Of a DNA stretch of 20,567 nucleotides, positions 1 to 8,800 are shown piece by piece. Origin of the DNA: Candidatus Eiseniibacteriota bacterium. GTDB taxonomy: Bacteria > Eisenbacteria > RBG-16-71-46 > CAIMUX01. Location: the NCBI GenBank assembly GCA_029569475.1, contig JAKQSZ010000020.1, positions 1 to 20,567 on the forward strand, in the 5' to 3' direction. Within the stretch, counting starts at the first letter, position 1. Each line of letters starts with the position of its first letter. A model generated the notes under the pieces. The model was given only the letters and a program-made list of their open reading frames with translations. It was not told the origin of the DNA and searched no databases. The translations under genes and the position numbers were made by a program.

Positions 1-269
1 CGGCGCGCACAGCCCTCACCAAGCGGAGCATAGCCAGTGCGCTATGTGAGCATTGGGGAGGGCGAGCACGTCGCCAGATGTCGTGCTATGGCGCGAGGTT
101 CTACCGCTTTGCGCCGTGGATTTCTGACGCATTGAGGCTAGCCTCGATTCGCCTCGGGGAGCCCGGAAATCCACGGCGCCACGCGGCCGGACCTCGCCGA
201 GGCGCCCGAAGTCAGAGGGTATCAGAGGGTTCTGGCCTTCACCAGCGCCCCTCCCGTCGTCAGCCGGAT
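1..269. other. Non-coding region rich in inverted repeats
   Basis: I see no convincing coding region here. The stretch holds several nested inverted repeats: GCCCTC at 12-17 with GAGGGC at 58-63, enclosing CATAGC at 30-35 with GCTATG at 41-46; AGCACG at 65-70 with CGTGCT at 82-87; and a perfect 14-bp pair at 111-124 and 166-179 whose loop contains the 12-bp palindrome GAGGCTAGCCTC (134-145). A 10-bp near-tandem repeat (GTCAGAGGGT then ATCAGAGGGT) lies at 211-230. This could be a dispersed repeat, the end of a small non-autonomous element, or a structured RNA. The sequence alone does not decide between them. Confidence 0.6.
111..179. repeat. Perfect 14-bp inverted repeat with palindromic loop
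   Basis: The arms GCGCCGTGGATTTC (111-124) and GAAATCCACGGCGC (166-179) are exact reverse complements, separated by 41 bases. The 12-bp palindrome GAGGCTAGCCTC sits inside at 134-145. No open reading frame explains this symmetry. Confidence 0.75.
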
Positions 270-278
270 CTATCCGGC
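263..278 (-). terminator. Hairpin over the stop codon of the SnoaL-like gene
   Basis: GCCGGAT (263-269) and ATCCGGC (272-278) are perfect reverse complements with a 2-base gap. The TAG stop (272-270 on the minus strand) lies in the loop and edge of this hairpin. No T-run follows, so intrinsic termination is only a possibility. A 2-base loop would open by a pair or two in RNA. Confidence 0.35.
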
Positions 279-671
279 CACCGCATCCGCGAATTGTTTG
301 GTGTCGGTATACTGCCGAAACCCCACCACTCTTCCATCCTCCACGTTCCAGATGTGTGCAAACTGCGCGCGCACTCTCCTACCCGTACCCTTATACAGTC
401 CGCCGTAGGTCCCCATCACCACGACTCGTTCGCCGGCGTCCAGGAACTCCTCCGGCATGACCGTGAAACCCTCCCAATCGGATCCGAGCCGCATGAATAC
501 CCCTTCGAGTATCGCCTGTGGTCCGACGTACGGGTTCCGATCCGCATAGATGAAGTTCTCCGCTTCCCTCCACTCGATGCCCTGGTCCATGCGTCCCAGC
601 ACGGTTGCGACATCACCCCGACCAAAGGCCTCGTACAACCCCCGAACAATACGGACATTCTCCTCTGCCAT
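270..671 (-). CDS. SnoaL/NTF2-like small protein
   Basis: A 133-residue protein beginning MAEENVRIVRGLYEAFGRGD, the usual opening helix of the SnoaL-like/NTF2-like superfamily. It continues with the typical alternation of short helix (about 50-62) and long beta strands (about 68-125), including AQFAHIWNVEDGRVVGFRQY, which matches the family's F-x-H-x-W..dGkI..f..y strand pair. Length is normal for a single-domain cone-fold protein. Family members include isomerases, hydrolases and ligand-binding proteins, so the reaction cannot be named. I chose the ATG at 671 because AGGGAGG lies five bases upstream and the homologous region begins there; the frame stays open upstream to about 800 without family-like sequence. 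It stands alone: the nearest gene on the same strand ends 440 bases upstream. Confidence 0.85.
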   Translation of the reverse strand: MAEENVRIVRGLYEAFGRGDVATVLGRMDQGIEWREAENFIYADRNPYVGPQAILEGVFMRLGSDWEGFTVMPEEFLDAGERVVVMGTYGGLYKGTGRRVRAQFAHIWNVEDGRVVGFRQYTDTKQFADAVAG

Positions 672-1111
672 GGTGGCCTCCCTGAAGAAGATGGGAAACA
701 GCGACGAGGGACTTCCGCGGCCTGATGATCTGCCGCCAGCGGTAGACGGTCGTCCGCGGCCGACGGAGAGCTTCAACGGCTCTTCGTCCGTACCCTGCAC
801 GGTCAGCGGCGTCTGACGTCCGCGCGAGGAGGGTCGGCATCACTGCAAGGAACGTAACGGCGCGGCCGGCAAGTTGTCCAGCGAGTCCGCAGTGAACGCC
901 TCACCGTGTTCTCTCCCTGGTTTCTGTTCCCACGGGAGAGAGCGAACAAAGCGGCTCAGCGCAACCGCCCGTCGCATGATGCCGCGCGCGACGGCTCCCC
1001 GGCGCGTCGACCTGGGCACGTCTCCGGCACGCCGCGAAGGCGATCGGCAACGATGTTTCTGGAAGCCGCCTCAACACGGGCGGGTCCGCAGGCCCATGCG
1101 AACCGAAGAGG
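672..1111. other. Intergenic region, no gene seen
   Basis: This 440-base gap separates two minus-strand genes. The short open frames here have no recognisable family features and no convincing ribosome binding sites. The only structure I see is an inverted repeat, CTCTCCC at 911-917 with GGGAGAG at 934-940 (loop 16), without a T-run on either side. The promoter of the SnoaL-like gene presumably lies here, but I cannot pick a -35/-10 pair with confidence. Confidence 0.5.
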
Positions 1112-2389
1112 CTAGCGCGTGAGCCCGGTTCCCCCGGGAGGGGATGCCTCCTCGGAGATCCGGCCCGACAGGGCCTCGTCCTCCGAGATCCGCCGCCCCT
1201 CGCGGTAGATCCGATAGCAGGCGAAGGCCAGGGCCAGGGTGGCAGGCCCAACGATCACGCCGAGGACGCCGAGCAGCTTGAGTCCCCCGATGATGGAGAG
1301 GAACAACCAGAGCAGGGGCAGTTTCATCTCCCGTCCGATGAGGTAGGGGCGCAGGAAGTTGTCCACCAGGCTGACGACAAGCAGTCCCCAGAGGGCCAAC
1401 CCCACCGCCGCGCCCGTGCGGCCCGCCACGTAGAGCCCGATCGCGGTCGGCACCCACACGAAGGCCGGTCCGACGAATGGAATCAGGGCGGCGACGAAGG
1501 TCACGACCGACAGGAGCAGGGGTGTCGGCGCCCCCGCGGCCCAGAATCCGAGACCGGCCAGCGCCGCCTGGGCCACCGCCGTCAGGATCACGCCACGGAA
1601 GACGACGTTGATGGTCTGCCCCACGATGTCGAAGAGTCGCCTGGCATGGGCTTTCTCGAGGGGCAGCGCCGCCTGGATCTGGTCCGACCAGCCGGGTCCG
1701 TGCTTGAGGAAGAAGTAATACGCCATGATGGTGATGCCGAACTGCACGACCACTTCCGGCACGCTGCGGGTCGCGGCCCTGATACGTTGGAGCAGGAACT
1801 CCTGCACCGAGCCGGCCAGGTCCTGCAGGCGCGCCTGCAAGGCCGTGGCGCTGCCGCCCGGATCGCCGCCCAGGACGATGTTGGCCAGCGGCCGCAGCCG
1901 GGACTCCTCGATCCAGCCGGCCGCCCGCTCGAACGCTTCCGGTCCGAGACTGTCGCGCAGCGCCGGCCAGAGGTTGCGGACCTCGCCGACCAGGTGGATG
2001 CCGCCCAACACCGAGGGGATGAAGATGACGGCGAGAGAGACCAGCGTGCTGATGGCGGCGGCCACTCCCGGATTTCCCCCGACCAGGGTGAGGATCCGCC
2101 GGTGCACCGGGTAGACGAGCACGGCCAGCGTGCTGGCCCAGAGGATGGCGTGCCCGAGCTGCCAGTAGATGGCGATGAGCAGGGCCAGCACCGCCAGCGC
2201 CACGAACCCGAAACCGAGCGCGAGGGCGCGCCGGCGCAGTTCGGCCACCCCCACCGCGACCAGGTCGGCGCCTTCGGGGCCCGGCCGGGTCCGCTCCTCC
2301 GTCACGCCGGGCGCCGCAGCGCGCGCGCCGTCAGCCGCGTCGAGTTCTCCGCGCCCGGTGGCGGCAGGTCCGGTACCTTCCATGGCCAA
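1112..2389 (-). CDS. AI-2E family (PerM-like) membrane transporter
   Basis: A 425-residue polytopic membrane protein. Hydrophobic segments lie at about 56-76, 80-96, 108-130, 211-229, 258-286, 289-321, 326-342 and 357-392. A soluble insert of about 80 residues (132-210) between the third and fourth segments matches the topology of the AI-2E transporter/PerM family (Pfam AI-2E_transport). The family's conserved DNxLRP signature is present as DNFLRPYLIG at 343-352. Members export diverse small solutes or, in some cases, exchange Na+ and H+; autoinducer-2 transport is shown for few, so the substrate is unknown. The first 45 residues are Ala/Gly/Glu-rich and probably disordered. The start is uncertain: TTG at 2389 has AAGGG six bases upstream, while ATG at 2383 has poorer spacing. 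The nearest same-strand gene, DUF523, ends 238 bases upstream, so a shared transcript is possible but not shown. Confidence 0.9.
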   Translation of the reverse strand: MAMEGTGPAATGRGELDAADGARAAAPGVTEERTRPGPEGADLVAVGVAELRRRALALGFGFVALAVLALLIAIYWQLGHAILWASTLAVLVYPVHRRILTLVGGNPGVAAAISTLVSLAVIFIPSVLGGIHLVGEVRNLWPALRDSLGPEAFERAAGWIEESRLRPLANIVLGGDPGGSATALQARLQDLAGSVQEFLLQRIRAATRSVPEVVVQFGITIMAYYFFLKHGPGWSDQIQAALPLEKAHARRLFDIVGQTINVVFRGVILTAVAQAALAGLGFWAAGAPTPLLLSVVTFVAALIPFVGPAFVWVPTAIGLYVAGRTGAAVGLALWGLLVVSLVDNFLRPYLIGREMKLPLLWLFLSIIGGLKLLGVLGVIVGPATLALAFACYRIYREGRRISEDEALSGRISEEASPPGGTGLTR

Positions 2390-2627
2390 GACAGACCCTT
2401 CGTATCCTTGTTTGGATGGATCGTTTTCTGTTCGATGCCTACCGCATCTTGTACACGAAAAGGCGGCCGCTGACCATCCCGGGCCTCACGTGTGCGGAGA
2501 TGTTTCCTGCTTCCCGGGCATCCGCCCCTTCGGAGGTCAGGACCGGCAGCCATCTCGTGCCTTCCGGGTTCCGGTCCGAAGCAGTCCTGCCCCACGCTAT
2601 CGGCTGCTCCATGAGGCTTCTCGAGCG

Positions 2628-3362
2628 TCACCCGGCCGGAGCATCCACGCGAGGCGGCCGATACCGGCGAACCTGCCGGACGAATTCCGCGGCGAAGGCA
2701 CGATCGCACAGCATCGACTCATCGGCCACCGGCAGGCCCGGAGCTCGCCGCATCAGGATCATCGCGAAGAGCCCCGCTCCTTCCGCCACTGCGGGGGATG
2801 ACACTGTCGTCACGGCAGCCACTCCCTGCGTGGGCCCGGTGGCGGGCTCCGGGACGGACGCGGCGGCGGAACCGAGGCCCGGCGCGGCAGCGGATTCGGG
2901 GCCCGGCGCGGCAGCGGATTCGGGGCCGGACGAGGCGGCGGATTCGGGGCCGGACGAGGCAGCGGATGCGAGTCCCGGCGCGGCGGAAGGGTGGATGGGG
3001 ACGCCCCGCGGCCCGCAACTCGGCGAGCCCCGCTTGAAGATGCAGCCGCGGATGTCTTCGCCCAGCAGTTCCTGGACGCGCTCGGCCGAAAAGCGAAGCA
3101 GGGCCTCGGTGTGATCGAAGCGGGTGCGCACGGTGAGCAGACGCGGAGCGGCGAGGTCCCCCTCGAGCCGCATCGGTTCGCGCGGCACGCCGAGGCCGAC
3201 CTCGAACTCCGGGCAGAACGGCACCCAGCGGAAATGGCGGCCCAGACGCTCCACGACGAAGGCATCGCGGCGGTGGTCGCCGTCATAGCGCAGCCGCTCG
3301 CCGAGGAGGCAGCCACTGATGGCCACCTTGTGCTTGCCGAACAGCGGAAACGCGCCCGCCAC
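2628..3362 (-). CDS. DUF523 family protein with repeat insertion
   Basis: A protein of about 244 residues with all the hallmark blocks of DUF523: ISGCLLGERLRYDG near the N-terminus, PFCPEFEVGLGVPREPMRL, FKRGSPSCGPRGVPIH, and near the C-terminus AEGAGLFAMIL followed by LPVADESML. The conserved Cys residues suggest metal or Fe-S binding, but the family's role is not established. Between SPSCG and AEGAGLFA, where relatives have a short connection, this protein has roughly 50 residues of Ala/Ser/Pro/Gly/Glu-rich octapeptide repeats encoded by a 24-bp minisatellite. I chose GTG at 3362 because AAGGAG (3374-3369 on the minus strand) is exactly six bases upstream. An ATG at 3380 would add six residues, but that ribosome binding site would then lie inside the gene and nothing convincing precedes the ATG. 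The gene diverges from the ureohydrolase. Confidence 0.9.
   Translation of the reverse strand: MAGAFPLFGKHKVAISGCLLGERLRYDGDHRRDAFVVERLGRHFRWVPFCPEFEVGLGVPREPMRLEGDLAAPRLLTVRTRFDHTEALLRFSAERVQELLGEDIRGCIFKRGSPSCGPRGVPIHPSAAPGLASAASSGPESAASSGPESAAAPGPESAAAPGLGSAAASVPEPATGPTQGVAAVTTVSSPAVAEGAGLFAMILMRRAPGLPVADESMLCDRAFAAEFVRQVRRYRPPRVDAPAG
2851..2985. repeat. 24-bp tandem repeat (minisatellite) inside DUF523 gene
   Basis: Successive in-register units start at 2851, 2875, 2899, 2923 and 2947, followed by a partial unit from 2971. Units 2875-2898 and 2899-2922 differ at only one position; units at 2923 and 2947 share GGGCCGGACGAGGC. On the minus strand each unit encodes eight residues of the type SAASSGPE or SAAAPGPE. 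The period is a multiple of three, so gain or loss of a unit keeps the frame. Confidence 0.9.
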
Positions 3363-3687
3363 GCCTCTCTCCTTCCCCATGCCAGAACGGGACCGCCTTG
3401 GTCAGCCTCAACGGTCTTCCTCCTCGATCCATGCGCGGCCCTGCCCGCCCGCCGCGCCTGGAAGTCGAGGTGGGTCCGCCCTGGGCCTCCACAACAACCT
3501 CTATGGGAAAACGGCCTGGCCGGGACCCGGCCCCACCGTGCCAGATTCGGCCGGTTCACGCCATCAAAGAGCCAGGGTGTGGAGCGAATCGTGTTTCCCT
3601 GCGGTCCCAACGTCCTGGGGCCAGGGGAAGCGCTCCTTCCACAACCAGGAGCTTCTGCAGCCGGGGCTTGCGTGGCATGCTCGTCCC
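3363..3687. promoter_or_regulatory. Divergent intergenic region
   Basis: This 325-base region separates the starts of the DUF523 gene (minus) and the ureohydrolase gene (plus), so promoters for both should lie here. I cannot name -35/-10 boxes with confidence. Short GC-rich dyads are visible, for example GGCCG/CGGCC at 3518-3532 and CCTGG/CCAGG at 3614-3625. The plus-strand frame of the ureohydrolase remains open through this region, but the translated sequence does not resemble the family. Confidence 0.45.
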
Positions 3688-4716
3688 ATGACCCCTCCCT
3701 TCGATCCCGATGCCGCCGCAACAGGGGAAGGCATCTATGGACTTCCCGACGGCGAGGAGACATCCGCCGTCATCCTCATCCCGGTCCCCTGGGATGCCAC
3801 GACCTCCTACGCCCGCGGAACCGCCGCGGGCCCCGAGTCCATCCTCCAGGCCAGCCGCCAGGTCGATCTCTTTGATCGCGAAGTCGGCCGCCCCTACGAG
3901 TCGGGCATCGCCCTGCTCCCCGAGGATCCGCAGATCCGCGCGTGGAACCAGCGAGCCGGCGAGCTGGCCGCGCCGGTGATCGCGGCCGGAGGAGTGGCGG
4001 GAGACGCGGAGCTGGCCCGCCGGGCGCAGGAGGTCAACCAGCTCGGCACGTTCCTGAACGACCGCGTGCGCGAGGTGGCGGATCACTGGCTCCAACGCGG
4101 ACGCCTCGTCGGCGTGATCGGCGGCGAACACTCCGTCCCCTTCGGCTGCTACCAGGCGCTGGCCCGCCGCCACCCGACCTTCGGCATCCTCCAGATCGAC
4201 GCGCACTGCGACCTGCGGGCCGCCTACGAAGGGCTCCGCTGGTCGCACGCCTCGATCTTCCACAACGCCCTGGAGGAGATCCCGCAGGTCCAGCGTCTGG
4301 TCCAGGTCGGCATCCGGGACTACTCGGGGGGCGAGGACGCGGCCATCGAAGCCTCTCAGGGCAGAGTCCGAACGTGGTTCGACAACGACCTCCGGCGGCG
4401 CCTGCAGGATGGCGAACCGTGGACGCCCCTGGCCCGCGAGATCGTGGACCACCTCCCTCCGCTGGTGCATGTGTCGGTGGACATCGACGGCCTCGATCCC
4501 TCGCTCTGTCCGCACACCGGAACGCCGGTGCCCGGCGGGCTTTCCATGGTCGAGGCGGTTTCTCTCTTCCGTCACCTGATCGAGTCGGGGCGGAGGATCA
4601 TCGGCTTTGATCTCTGCGAGGTCGCGCCCGATCCCAGCGGGACTTCCGAATGGGATGGCAACGTAGCGGCCCGGCTGCTCTACAAGCTGATCGGCTACGC
4701 TCTCCGCGGCGCCTGA
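3688..4716 (+). CDS. Arginase/agmatinase family ureohydrolase
   Basis: A 342-residue binuclear-metal hydrolase of the ureohydrolase superfamily (arginase, agmatinase, formiminoglutamase, COG0010). The ligand motifs are complete: GGEHS at 145-149 (His148), DAHCDLR at 171-177 (Asp171, His173, Asp175) and SVDIDGLDP at 263-271 (Asp265, Asp267). They are followed by the substrate-loop motif GTPVPGG at 278-284 and a C-terminal FDLCEVAP block with Glu311. These enzymes split a guanidino compound, usually with release of urea. The exact substrate cannot be read from motifs, and agmatinase-like polyamine metabolism is only the most common role. At 342 residues it is longer than classic agmatinases (about 300) because of an extra helical stretch around 75-130. 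I chose ATG 3688 because family similarity begins shortly after it, although no strong ribosome binding site precedes it. PPK2 follows after 104 bases on the same strand with no evident terminator. Confidence 0.93.
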   Translation: MTPPFDPDAAATGEGIYGLPDGEETSAVILIPVPWDATTSYARGTAAGPESILQASRQVDLFDREVGRPYESGIALLPEDPQIRAWNQRAGELAAPVIAAGGVAGDAELARRAQEVNQLGTFLNDRVREVADHWLQRGRLVGVIGGEHSVPFGCYQALARRHPTFGILQIDAHCDLRAAYEGLRWSHASIFHNALEEIPQVQRLVQVGIRDYSGGEDAAIEASQGRVRTWFDNDLRRRLQDGEPWTPLAREIVDHLPPLVHVSVDIDGLDPSLCPHTGTPVPGGLSMVEAVSLFRHLIESGRRIIGFDLCEVAPDPSGTSEWDGNVAARLLYKLIGYALRGA

Positions 4717-4808
4717 GCGGCGGCACCAAAGCGCAGCGCGGGAGGCGCGACAACCAAGCGTGGGGCACGCGAGCGCGGCCCGAGATCGCGGCGCCGGAGG
4801 GCGGCGGG

Positions 4809-4814
4809 AAGGAG
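4809..4814 (+). promoter_or_regulatory. Ribosome binding site deciding the PPK2 start
   Basis: AAGGAG at 4809-4814 is followed by three in-frame start codons, ATG 4815, GTG 4818 and ATG 4821. Only the last has a normal spacing (six bases), so I start the gene at 4821. Confidence 0.75.
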
Positions 4815-4820
4815 ATGGTG

Positions 4821-5651
4821 ATGGACAGATTTCGAGTGGAGCCCGGCAGCCGCGTGAGTCTCTCGGGGAAGGCGGCGCGCGGTCCGGACCTGGTGGCCGA
4901 CCGCAAGGCGGCGGAACAGGAGATGGAAAGCCTCGCTGCGAAGCTCCTCGAGCTGCAGGAGCTCTTCTATGCGGACAACCGCTACGCCCTGCTGATCATC
5001 CTCCAGGGAATGGACACCAGCGGGAAGGACGGCGTGATCCGCCACGTGATGCGTGGGATCAATCCGCAAGGTTGCCGCGTGGTGAGCTTCAAAGCCCCGA
5101 CCCCCGAGGAGTTGGACCACGACTACCTTTGGAGGATCCACCAGCACGTGCCGCGCCGCGGCGAGATCGGCATCTTCAATCGGTCGCACTACGAGGACGT
5201 TCTGGCCGTGCGCGTCCGCCGTCTGGTCCCCGAGGCGGTGTGGCGCGCGCGCTATGACCAGATCAACGCCTTCGAGTCCTTCCTGGCCGCCAACGGGGTC
5301 ATCCTGCTCAAGCTCTTCCTCCACATCTCGAGAGAGGAGCAGGAGCAGAGGCTGATCAAGCGGCTGAAAAACCCGCGCAAGCACTGGAAGTTCGATCCCG
5401 CCGATCTCCCCGTCCGCGCCGCCTGGGACGAGTACATGAACGCCTGCGCGGAGATGATCGAGCGCTGCACGACCGAAACCGCGCCGTGGCACTTCATTCC
5501 GTCCGACCGCAAGTGGCTACGCGACCTGATCGCGGCCCGGCTGGTGGTGAGCACGCTCCAGGGCCTGCCTCTGGCGTGGCCGCGAGGATCCGACGAGACC
5601 CGAAGACTGGCTGCTCTCGTCAAGAAGACCGGCTCGCTGCCTGAGTCCTGA
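4821..5651 (+). CDS. ppk2: Polyphosphate kinase 2 family phosphotransferase
   Basis: A 276-residue PPK2 enzyme of normal length for the one-domain form. The P-loop is GMDTSGKDG at 63-71. The Walker B/DRX-like block is IGIFNRSHYEDVLAVRV at 116-132, and the lid region KRLKNPRKHWKF lies at 180-191. The stretch GINPQGCRVVSFKAPT followed by DYLWRIH matches the subgroup containing the Meiothermus ruber PPK2 (class III, able to phosphorylate AMP and ADP with polyphosphate). The class call is by resemblance only. The expected reaction is reversible transfer of phosphate from polyphosphate to a nucleotide, in the cytoplasm. The gene probably shares a transcript with the ureohydrolase 104 bases upstream; a functional link between them is not evident. 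The 235 bases downstream contain no clear terminator hairpin with a T-run. Confidence 0.95.
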   Translation: MDRFRVEPGSRVSLSGKAARGPDLVADRKAAEQEMESLAAKLLELQELFYADNRYALLIILQGMDTSGKDGVIRHVMRGINPQGCRVVSFKAPTPEELDHDYLWRIHQHVPRRGEIGIFNRSHYEDVLAVRVRRLVPEAVWRARYDQINAFESFLAANGVILLKLFLHISREEQEQRLIKRLKNPRKHWKFDPADLPVRAAWDEYMNACAEMIERCTTETAPWHFIPSDRKWLRDLIAARLVVSTLQGLPLAWPRGSDETRRLAALVKKTGSLPES

Positions 5652-5886
5652 TCTCTCGCCCGGCATCTTGAACACGCGGGACCGGGGCTTCGACGGCCTG
5701 GCTGTAGTCCAAGTCCACCCTGGCCGCGGCCCTACGGAGTTGTTCCCCTCATGGAATGCGTTCGTCTCAGCGTGATAAACTCATGGGGCCTGATCATCCG
5801 GGGATGAACGGCACCGCCGCCCTCTCCGGCCCGCGTCCCGGCCTTCGCGCCGCGCGCCGACGATCCGAACTCCAGGAGGATGCCCG
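5652..5886 (+). promoter_or_regulatory. Upstream region of the C25 protease gene
   Basis: No gene is seen in these 235 bases. An AT-richer island TGATAAACT around 5772-5780 stands out in GC-rich surroundings and could be a -10 element, but I cannot find a properly spaced -35 box. The region ends with a strong ribosome binding site, AGGAGG at 5874-5879, seven bases before the ATG at 5887. Confidence 0.3.
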
Positions 5887-8800
5887 ATGCAATCTTCGCG
5901 AAACCTGTCCCCTGTCCGGCGCGCCCCGCGCCACATTGCGCTCTGGCTGACGGCTCTCGCGCTGCTGGGGCTGGGGCTGGGCCAGAGCCCGGCCCGCGGC
6001 GAGTCCATCGCCGTTCCCGGCAGCACCGGAACTCCCGGCTTGACCCTGAGAAGCCAGTCGGCCGGCGAGGTGGTGCTGCACTACGAGATGGGGTCCTACG
6101 GTGTGGAGTCCGTCGAGGTCGGCGGGCAGAGCATGCAGAAGATCGTCCTCTCCGGCGTCTTCCTGCCGAACAACGCCGGCGCGCCGGATCTGCCCGGCCT
6201 GGGCCGGTTCATCGCGATCCCCGAGGGGGCCACGGCCACGGTCGAGGTCGAGAATGCCACCATCCTCCGCCGGGGCGATTTCCGCGTCGCGCCCGCGCCG
6301 GAGATTCCCAAGGACACCGATCCGATCCGGGCCGCGACCCCGGATCCGGCCATCTATGGCCGCGACGCCTTCTATCCGGCCCAGCCGGCGCTCCTCTCCG
6401 AACCCGGGGAGATGCGCGGCGTCGACGTCGTGAACCTGGGCCTCACGCCCTTCCAGTACAACCCGGTCAGCGGCGAGTTGCTCGTCTACGCGGAGGCCGA
6501 CATCCGCATTCGCTTCCATGGCGGCACGGGGACCTTTGGGGAGGATCGGCTGCGGAGCCGCTCCTGGGACAGCATCCTGGCCCAGCACCTCGTCAACTTC
6601 GCCTCCCTCCCGGCAGTCGACTTTGACCAGCGTCGAGCCGGCCGTGACGGCTTCGAGTACATCATCATCACGCCGGACCATCCGGACTTCATCGCCTGGG
6701 GAGACACCCTCAAGACCTGGCGGAAGCTGCAGGGCATCACCACCGAGACCTTCACCACGACTGAAGTCGGCGGCACCACCTCGGCGGCCATCGAGGCCTT
6801 CCTCAACAACGCCTACAACACCTGGGAGATCGCCCCGGACGCCTTCCTGCTGCTCGGCGACTTCCCCTCCACCGGTTTCCGGGACAGCGGGATCACCGCG
6901 CCCACCTGGAACAGCTACTGCGTGTCCGACAACATCTACGCCGACGTCAACGCCGACAATCTGCCCGACATGATCCACGCCCGCATCACGGCCCGCAACG
7001 CGGCCGAGCTGCAGACCATGATCGGCAAGATGCTCTCCTACGAGCGTGCGCCGTACCTGGATCCGGGGTTCTACGATCACCCGGTCATCGCGGGCGGCTG
7101 GCAGACCGAGCGATGGTTCATCCTTTGCTCCGAGATCGTCTATGGACACCAGTCCATCGTCCTCGGCAAGAGCCCCGTCCGGGAGTACGCCATCTACGAT
7201 GGCACCCCCGGCAGTTCCTGGTCGAGCAACCAGAACACGCCGCTGGTCGTGAACTACTTCGGACCCAACGGTCTGGGTTACATCCCGGCCACCCCGCAGC
7301 ACCTCACCGACTGGGGCGGCAACGCCACGCGGATCAACAACGACATCAACACCGGCGCCTACATGATGATCCATCGAGATCACGGCCTGGAGACAGGATG
7401 GGGCGAGCCGGCGTACGAGAACGGCGATCTGAGCGGCTTGCACAACGAGATGCTGCCGTTCGTCTTCAGCATGAACTGCCTCACCGGCAAGTACAACTGG
7501 TCGGGGCAGAGCTTCACCGAGGTCTTCCACCGCATGAGCCAGGGCGCGGTCGGTCTGATCGCGGCCTCCGAGATCTCCTACTCCTTCGTCAACGACACCT
7601 ACATCTTCGGGCTGATGGACACGATGTGGCCGGAGTTCATGCCCGACTACGGGCCTTACCCGCCGCCCTCCCTCTCCAGCGCGCTCCTGCGCCCGGCCTT
7701 CGGGCAGGCCAGCGGCAAGTACTTCCTCCAGGCCAGCAACTGGCCCTATAACCCCGAGCACAAGGTCTACACCCACCATCTCTTCCATCACCACGGCGAC
7801 GCCTTCCTGACCCTCAACACCGAGGTGCCGCAGGCCATGGCCATCACGCACGACCCGGTCTGCTTCCTGGGGACGGACAGCTTCCGCATGCAGGCCGAGA
7901 CCGGGGCCTTCATCGCCCTCACCTTCGAGGGGGAGATCATCGGCACCGCCCAGGCCACCGGTTTGCCGCAGGACGTCCAGATCACGCCGCCGACGCAGCC
8001 CGGGACGTTGCGCATCACCATCACCAAGCCCAACCGGTTCCGCTACGACCAGTCCGTGCCGGTCGTGCCGCCCTCCGGGCCCTACCTGGTCTTCCAGAGC
8101 TGCACGGTGGACGACGCCGGTGGCGACGGCGTCTTCGACGAGGGCGAGACCGGCGGGATCTCGGTCCTGCTGCGCAACGTCGGCGTGGACCCGACCACGG
8201 CGGTGCGGGCGACCTTGACCAGCGAGGACGCCTACGTCGAGATCCTCACGCCGCAACGCGACTTCCCGGACATTCCGGCGGGAGGCAGCGAGCACTGCGA
8301 TCAGCCTTACGAGGTGCGGGTCAGCGGCCAGGTCCCCGATGGGCATGTCATCGCCTTCCATCTCGCCATCGAGGCCAACGAGGGGAGTTGGGAGGGAGCC
8401 TTCACCCTGCCCGCGCAGGCCCCCGTCATGGCGTCGGGGAGGATCTTTGTCAACGACGCGGCCCCGCTCGGCAACGGCAACGGGGTTCCCGATCCGGGAG
8501 ACGGGTTGACCTTCCAACTCCTCCTGCGCAACGACGGACACTCCGCGACCTCTCCGTTGATCCTGTCGCTCTCCAGCGACAATCCGTTTGTCGTGATCAC
8601 CGACGCGGACGGAGAGTGCATGGCGGTCCCGGCCGGCGACGAACGGATCGCCGGAGCCTTCGGGATCGCGATCAGCTCGGGCTGTCCCAGCCCGACGACG
8701 CTGGCGCTGCGCCTCCACGCCACCGGTGAAGGGGGCTACGCGGCGGACCTGGACTTCGAGATCGGCGTCGGCGCCTGGGTCGACGAGATGGAGGTCGATC

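Noticed and set aside
78..725. 215-codon plus-strand frame at the left end
   Set aside because: It runs through the inverted-repeat region and then antisense to the SnoaL-like gene. No ribosome binding site or family features.
2851..2985. CRISPR-like array
   Set aside because: The units are contiguous without spacers and in frame within a coding region, so this is a minisatellite.
3319..3687. N-terminal extension of the ureohydrolase by 123 residues
   Set aside because: The extension overlaps the opposite-strand DUF523 start and does not resemble the family. The ATG at 3688 gives a normal-sized enzyme.
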